This document shows, one piece after another, positions 60,437 through 64,000 of a stretch of DNA of 64,000 bases; position 1 is the stretch's first letter; each line of letters starts with the position of its first letter. The DNA is taken from NCBI RefSeq assembly GCF_900105985.1, contig NZ_FNUB01000005.1, positions 1,922,001 to 1,986,000 on the forward strand, written 5' to 3'. The position numbers and the translations under genes are program-made. The DNA comes from Tenacibaculum sp. MAR_2010_89 (GTDB lineage Bacteria > Bacteroidota > Bacteroidia > Flavobacteriales > Flavobacteriaceae). The notes beneath the pieces are model-generated. The model was not told where the DNA came from. It saw nothing but the letters and a program-made list of their open reading frames with translations, and did no database searches.

Positions 60437-61765
60437 TTAATTTTTCTTTTGATTAAGTACGTTTAAGTCGGTTAAAATTGAGTTAACTTTAAAAGAAGAG
60501 GTTTTTTGCCAAAGTAACCAGCCTTTGTCTTTCCAAACATTTGGTACTTTGGGTTGTTTTTTAGAATCATAATCAGCTACCCATAGAGGATATCTGCTAA
60601 AGAGTTTATTAGTTAAGTATTCGTTGGCATAATAATAGCTTGAATATATTATAGGGCGAACTCCTGATAAATTTTCAAGATGGGTAATAAAAGCTAGTAA
60701 ATTTTTTTGAATAGTGCTTGCATTAGGAATAGAGTTGGTACTCCCACTTTCAATATCTACTATTGGAGGGAAATCGTTAATATTTCTATCTTTAATCCTA
60801 CTCCAAAAATACTCAGCTTGTTTTACAGGTGAATCTTCAATGATGAAAAAATGGTAAGCTCCTCTTTTTAGATTCATTTTTTGTATTCGTAACCAATTTA
60901 ATCGAAACATAGGGTCAGTTAAAGTTAAACCTTCTGTAGCTTTGCATATAACAAATGAAAGACTATCAGGAAGAGAGTGGTTTAAAACATTTCCATTCCA
61001 TCTTGAAATATCTATTCCGTATTTTTTAATAGCAACTTTAGTTGGAGTAGTTATTATTGGTTTTTTATGTGGGATTATGGAATCGTACTTTTGTAGTAAT
61101 TGTTGTGTTTTTTTGTGATGATGAGTGAAAAATAAGCCTGTTAAACATAGTAGTAAAAAAGCGGGTATAAGGCTTAGTAAATGAAACTTATGAAAAAAGT
61201 TTGTTTTTGGTTTAATGATTTCTTCTGTTTGAGGTTCAAAAGATTTTATAAGCTCAAAAATACGATCGGATATTAATAGTTTTCCAATCATGTTTTTAAT
61301 AATGAAAAAACTATCATTAAATTCAATTCCTTTATAAAGTACTACACCGTTTTTATTTTTAATTTCTTCAGGTTTTATGCTATGTAAACCTTCATTATTT
61401 AAAACTAATTTTTTGTTTTCAATTCTAGGGTTAATAAACTCATCACTTATAAAGCTTACTCGTTCTCTTACATAATGATTATTTCTGAATATAGAAATAT
61501 ATCCATGTGAATCTAAATAATTTAATACAGTAACAAACTGACTAAATTCTTGAATGGCAGTTTTTCTTTTGTCAACATCATCAAAAATTTCAACTGATAA
61601 AAAATACATTGCGTATTGTTCATTTAGTTGTATAATAATTGCTTTACCTTCAGATTTGTTAAAGAAGATTTTTTCCAAGATGTTTTTTACATCAGTAATC
61701 TCATTAATAGGAGACTTACTAATTTCTTGTATAATTTTCTTTTCAAAATCATTAAAAGTTTTCAT
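60437..61765 (-). CDS. Membrane-anchored GH25 lysozyme with an N-terminal cytoplasmic domain
   Basis: This 442-residue protein has a soluble N-terminal part of about 200 residues (FNDFEKKIIQEISKSPINEI onward). One transmembrane span (about 204-222; LLSLIPAFLLLCLTGLFFTH) leads to a GH25 muramidase (about 247-440). The catalytic Asp is in KYGIDISRWNG and the DxE pair in FPPIVDIESG. KATEGLTLTDPMFRLNW, RGAYHFFIIEDSPVKQAEYF and YPLWVADYDSKKQP are typical. GH25 enzymes cut peptidoglycan. The domain order puts the lysozyme in the periplasm and the unknown domain in the cytoplasm. It lies 153 bases after the two-gene unit on the same strand. Confidence 0.88.
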   Translation of the reverse strand: MKTFNDFEKKIIQEISKSPINEITDVKNILEKIFFNKSEGKAIIIQLNEQYAMYFLSVEIFDDVDKRKTAIQEFSQFVTVLNYLDSHGYISIFRNNHYVRERVSFISDEFINPRIENKKLVLNNEGLHSIKPEEIKNKNGVVLYKGIEFNDSFFIIKNMIGKLLISDRIFELIKSFEPQTEEIIKPKTNFFHKFHLLSLIPAFLLLCLTGLFFTHHHKKTQQLLQKYDSIIPHKKPIITTPTKVAIKKYGIDISRWNGNVLNHSLPDSLSFVICKATEGLTLTDPMFRLNWLRIQKMNLKRGAYHFFIIEDSPVKQAEYFWSRIKDRNINDFPPIVDIESGSTNSIPNASTIQKNLLAFITHLENLSGVRPIIYSSYYYANEYLTNKLFSRYPLWVADYDSKKQPKVPNVWKDKGWLLWQKTSSFKVNSILTDLNVLNQKKN

Positions 61766-61918
61766 TTAAATAAAGGACTTTCTAGGAATGTTTTTAAATT
61801 AAAATAGTAAGTAGCGTTATATTTAACGCTACTTACTTAAAATATATAAAGTTCTATTTAATAGTTTATTATTCCATTTTTAGTTTTAAAACGTAACCAT
61901 GGAAAGCTATTAATTAAA

Positions 61919-63112
61919 CTATTCATCAGAAGCACCAGAACTGTCAGAAGTGCTTGATGTGCTAGAAGTACTACTAGTACTATCATCAGCGGCACCAGCC
62001 TGATTGTATTTGTTTGGATAGTATTTTGCTAACCAAGCTCTTGCTATTTCAGATTGACTTATTGGTTTTAAGTAATAGTTTACAGGTACACCAAGGTTAT
62101 CACCACCTTCAATACATTTATTCACGTAATCTTCTAATGCTGTCATCATAGAGTTAGTATCGATAATTTGATTTTGCCCATCATCAATATCTGATACACC
62201 ACTAAGAGTTGCTGCAATAGTAGCGTTTTTAAGCTGAATCATTTGTTCGCCAGTTCTAGCAGCAGTTGCAGCTTCACCTATAGTGTTATTTTCACTAGCA
62301 GTAGCTCCTTGTAAAGTAGCTAGCTCTTCCATAGATTTTTGAGGATCAAAATCAGTAAAGCTTTTAACAGCCATTGCTACTTGATTTGATTTAATAGAAG
62401 GTATTATACCCATAGTTATAAGGGTAGCATGTGAAGTAACGTTTTGTGTGCTTAATAAATTTTTAGCACTATTAGAAAATGAAGAACTTACTCCAAAACC
62501 ACCAGTACCAGAGGCAAACCATCCACCAATATCAAATGTTTCTTGCATAGAAGCAGCAATTGATTCCATACTTTGACTAGACTGAGATTCAGTAGTATTT
62601 AACACATGTACCATACCAACAAAAGATGATCCATAAGTTGCTCCTGACAAAATATTGAAAGAGCCATCTTCTTTAGTGTCAGATTTAGCTTCTATAGCTG
62701 CAATTGAACCAGGGTCGTTAGTCTTAATCATATTGTCTGGGTTCATACTGTTCCATACTCTAACAGCTTTATCAACATCAAGTATATAAGGTGCAAATAC
62801 TTGAGCATTTTTATGTGTACAAGTAATAGTTACCACTAATGTACCAGCAATACTATGGCGTGAGTGTTGACTATTCATTTGTGTTTGAGCAGAAGCTGAA
62901 GCTTGAGAAGATCTTCCTTCTCCAAAAATACTTAATGATTCACTAACAAAAGCAGAAACTGTTGCTGCATGACTAGCTGAGCTCTGAGTGTTTTGATCAA
63001 ATGAAAAATATTGACAGTTCATTTGTAAAGAGTCAGAAGAAATAGCTAATTTTTTTAACTGACTTTTATTGTAGTCAATTGGACTTTCAACACTTTCGTT
63101 AACAGCATTCAT
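61919..63112 (-). CDS. Unknown protein with Ser/Gln-rich segments and an acidic Ser/Thr tail
   Basis: The start is the ATG at 63112, one base after the previous stop; a longer frame overlapping that gene is rejected. The 397-residue product has no signal peptide. It is rich in Ser, Ala, Gln and Thr (SSASHAATVSAFVSESLSIF, SSQASASAQTQMNSQHSRHS). A beta-like core follows (AGTLVVTITCTHKNAQVFAP, then NILSGATYGSSFVGMVHVLN), then DIGGWFASGTGGFGVSSSFS and ATLITMGIIPSIKSNQVAMA. The segment YGSSFVGMVHV faintly recalls the YGTHF signature of MACPF/SNTX pore-forming proteins, but this is weak. The tail (TSSTSSTSSTSDSSGASDE) is low complexity. By eye the GC content is higher than that of its neighbours. 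Confidence 0.6.
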   Translation of the reverse strand: MNAVNESVESPIDYNKSQLKKLAISSDSLQMNCQYFSFDQNTQSSASHAATVSAFVSESLSIFGEGRSSQASASAQTQMNSQHSRHSIAGTLVVTITCTHKNAQVFAPYILDVDKAVRVWNSMNPDNMIKTNDPGSIAAIEAKSDTKEDGSFNILSGATYGSSFVGMVHVLNTTESQSSQSMESIAASMQETFDIGGWFASGTGGFGVSSSFSNSAKNLLSTQNVTSHATLITMGIIPSIKSNQVAMAVKSFTDFDPQKSMEELATLQGATASENNTIGEAATAARTGEQMIQLKNATIAATLSGVSDIDDGQNQIIDTNSMMTALEDYVNKCIEGGDNLGVPVNYYLKPISQSEIARAWLAKYYPNKYNQAGAADDSTSSTSSTSSTSDSSGASDE

Positions 63113-63113
63113 T

Positions 63114-63425
63114 TTAGACTTTAAAGGCTGTATTTTTTTTCTCTGATGCAATTTTAGCTTTAGCATATGCAACCACTGCTGTTTTTATTTGATCTCCTAC
63201 TTGTTGAGATTCTTGAATAACTTCATCAGCATCTATTCCCATACCAATCATTTCTTGGATGGTCATGTCTATACTTCTCTTTAACGCTATAAGTGAATTC
63301 ATTTCACTTTCAGCAGCATCAGCAGGAGTTTGTAATTTTGAAATTTGAACAATGTTTTCTAATTTTTGTTTAGAAACAATATTTCCTAAAACTAAGGAAG
63401 GGTCATATGGAATTGTAGATGGCAT
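63114..63425 (-). CDS. Small helical protein of unknown function
   Basis: The 103-residue protein has no signal peptide and is almost wholly helical: IVSKQKLENIVQISKLQTPA, SEMNSLIALKRSIDMTIQEM, and DQIKTAVVAYAKAKIASEKK. It is short, charged and Ala-rich. It ends one base before the start of the 397-residue protein, so the two are surely co-translated and may form a complex. No family is recognised. It is preceded by about 170 bases of non-coding sequence up to the miaA end, with no clear promoter. Confidence 0.6.
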   Translation of the reverse strand: MPSTIPYDPSLVLGNIVSKQKLENIVQISKLQTPADAAESEMNSLIALKRSIDMTIQEMIGMGIDADEVIQESQQVGDQIKTAVVAYAKAKIASEKKNTAFKV

Positions 63426-63594
63426 ATATATAGTTTTATTTTAAGTTTGAATACGTAAAATTATTGGTAAAAAAATAAAATATATAGCCGAATTCCTTTA
63501 GAAATACAAATTTGAGAACAAGCGTAACTTAATAAGGAATTAAAGCGCCAAAATAATAATTAATATGAGATGTAGAAAAAAACAAGATGCTTTT

Positions 63595-64000
63595 TTATAA
63601 AAAAGAATCAATTTTATTTATGATTGTTAAATGATTTTCTTTAAAATCAAACCAATTAATATTTGGATCTTTTCTAAACCAAGTTCCTTGGCGTTTAGCA
63701 AATCTTCGCGTATTTTTTTTAATTTCCTCTACCGCAAAACTTAAAGGAAAATCACCATCAAAGGAAGAGAATAATTCTCTATAACCAACTGTTTGCAATG
63801 CGTTTAAATGTTTATGTTGATATAAACTTTTTGCTTCTTCAAGTAATCCAGAATTCATCATAATGTCAACACGTTTGTTTATACGGTTGTACATGATTTC
63901 TCTATCAGCTGTTAAACCTATTTTAATACTTTTAAAATTACGAAGTGTTTTAGGTTTGTTTTTAAAAGAAGAATATGTTTTGTTAGTGCCAATACAAATT
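63595..64000 (-). CDS. miaA: tRNA dimethylallyltransferase, C-terminal part (5' partial at window end)
   Basis: The frame is open to the right edge (start outside the window); 134 codons are visible. IGLTADREIMYNRINKRVDI, then NALQTVGYRELFSSFDGDFP, and EEIKKNTRRFAKRQGTWFRK are the C-terminal signature of MiaA. The enzyme transfers dimethylallyl to A37 of tRNAs reading UNN codons. A methionine internal to the frame gives a false start at 63894. The visible part is intact. Confidence 0.93.
   Translation of the reverse strand, partial: ICIGTNKTYSSFKNKPKTLRNFKSIKIGLTADREIMYNRINKRVDIMMNSGLLEEAKSLYQHKHLNALQTVGYRELFSSFDGDFPLSFAVEEIKKNTRRFAKRQGTWFRKDPNINWFDFKENHLTIINKIDSFL

Noticed and set aside
1..64000. 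tRNA or rRNA genes, CRISPR arrays, insertion sequences, prophage
   Set aside because: No cloverleaf with conserved T-loop, regular direct repeat array, transposase or phage structural gene was seen by eye.

Overview
The window is a stretch of low-GC (by eye about 30 %) Bacteroidota chromosome, most likely from a marine member of the Flavobacteriaceae. The evidence is of several kinds. Promoters have the flavobacterial form TTG-N19..21-TAnnTTTG instead of -35/-10 boxes. Start codons sit behind A-rich leaders, not strong Shine-Dalgarno sites. One giant secreted protease ends in a type IX secretion (T9SS) sorting domain. The window also carries bacillithiol synthesis (bshA), the his gene order G-D-C-B-H-A-F-IE, a split transketolase, and YidD, Lgt, BipA and MeaB. 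No tRNA, rRNA, CRISPR array, insertion sequence or prophage was seen. Both ends cut genes: an AraC regulator on the left and miaA on the right.

Layout. 1-5.2 kb: AraC regulator, mutarotase-like enzyme, strictosidine-synthase-like protein, Crp-type regulator, CsaA and MeaB. 5.2-7.8 kb: an overlapping ECF sigma / membrane anti-sigma-like / secreted DUF4097-like trio. 7.9-11.1 kb: cysS, acetyltransferase, yidD, lgt. 11.1-20.5 kb: pepT, a lipoprotein, a DUF3810 membrane protein, dnaB, a secreted amidotransferase-like protein and a tricorn-type protease. 20.7-28.7 kb: transketolase N-half, bshA, a SigZ-like sigma factor and a 1741-residue M43-type metalloprotease. 29.1-37.5 kb: aroB, proline dehydrogenase with a small LETM1-like protein, bipA, a sodium/solute symporter, then cysteine dioxygenase plus a cysteine-sulfinate-type decarboxylase, which together would make hypotaurine. 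37.5-43.1 kb: a non-coding stretch with two homologous, probably minus-strand small RNA genes, then a TPR/LuxR-type regulator, an ABC ATPase, and an ABC permease fused to a TlpA-like thioredoxin. 43.2-50.3 kb: a complete histidine operon behind a six-histidine leader peptide and attenuator. 50.5-60.3 kb: fasciclin lipoprotein, a long PLP enzyme, small hypotheticals, a methyltransferase, a helical-repeat protein, YiaA/B-type, EamA, DUF1853 and OmpH/Skp proteins. 60.4-63.4 kb: a membrane-anchored GH25 lysozyme beside an unusual two-gene unit of unknown function. The window ends in miaA.

Most interesting. (1) Two tandem copies of a roughly 105-117 nt non-coding unit lie at 37.65-38.08 kb. Each has a TATATTTG box, a conserved CCCC segment and a terminator hairpin whose stem sequence differs but still pairs. 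(2) The locus next to them encodes a permease-thioredoxin fusion. (3) The his leader shows a complete attenuation switch: His codons, antiterminator and terminator can all be paired by eye. (4) The cysteine dioxygenase/decarboxylase pair points to hypotaurine synthesis. (5) The two-gene unit at 61.9-63.4 kb has no assignable function. All functional calls rest on reading motifs and family resemblance; no database search was possible.
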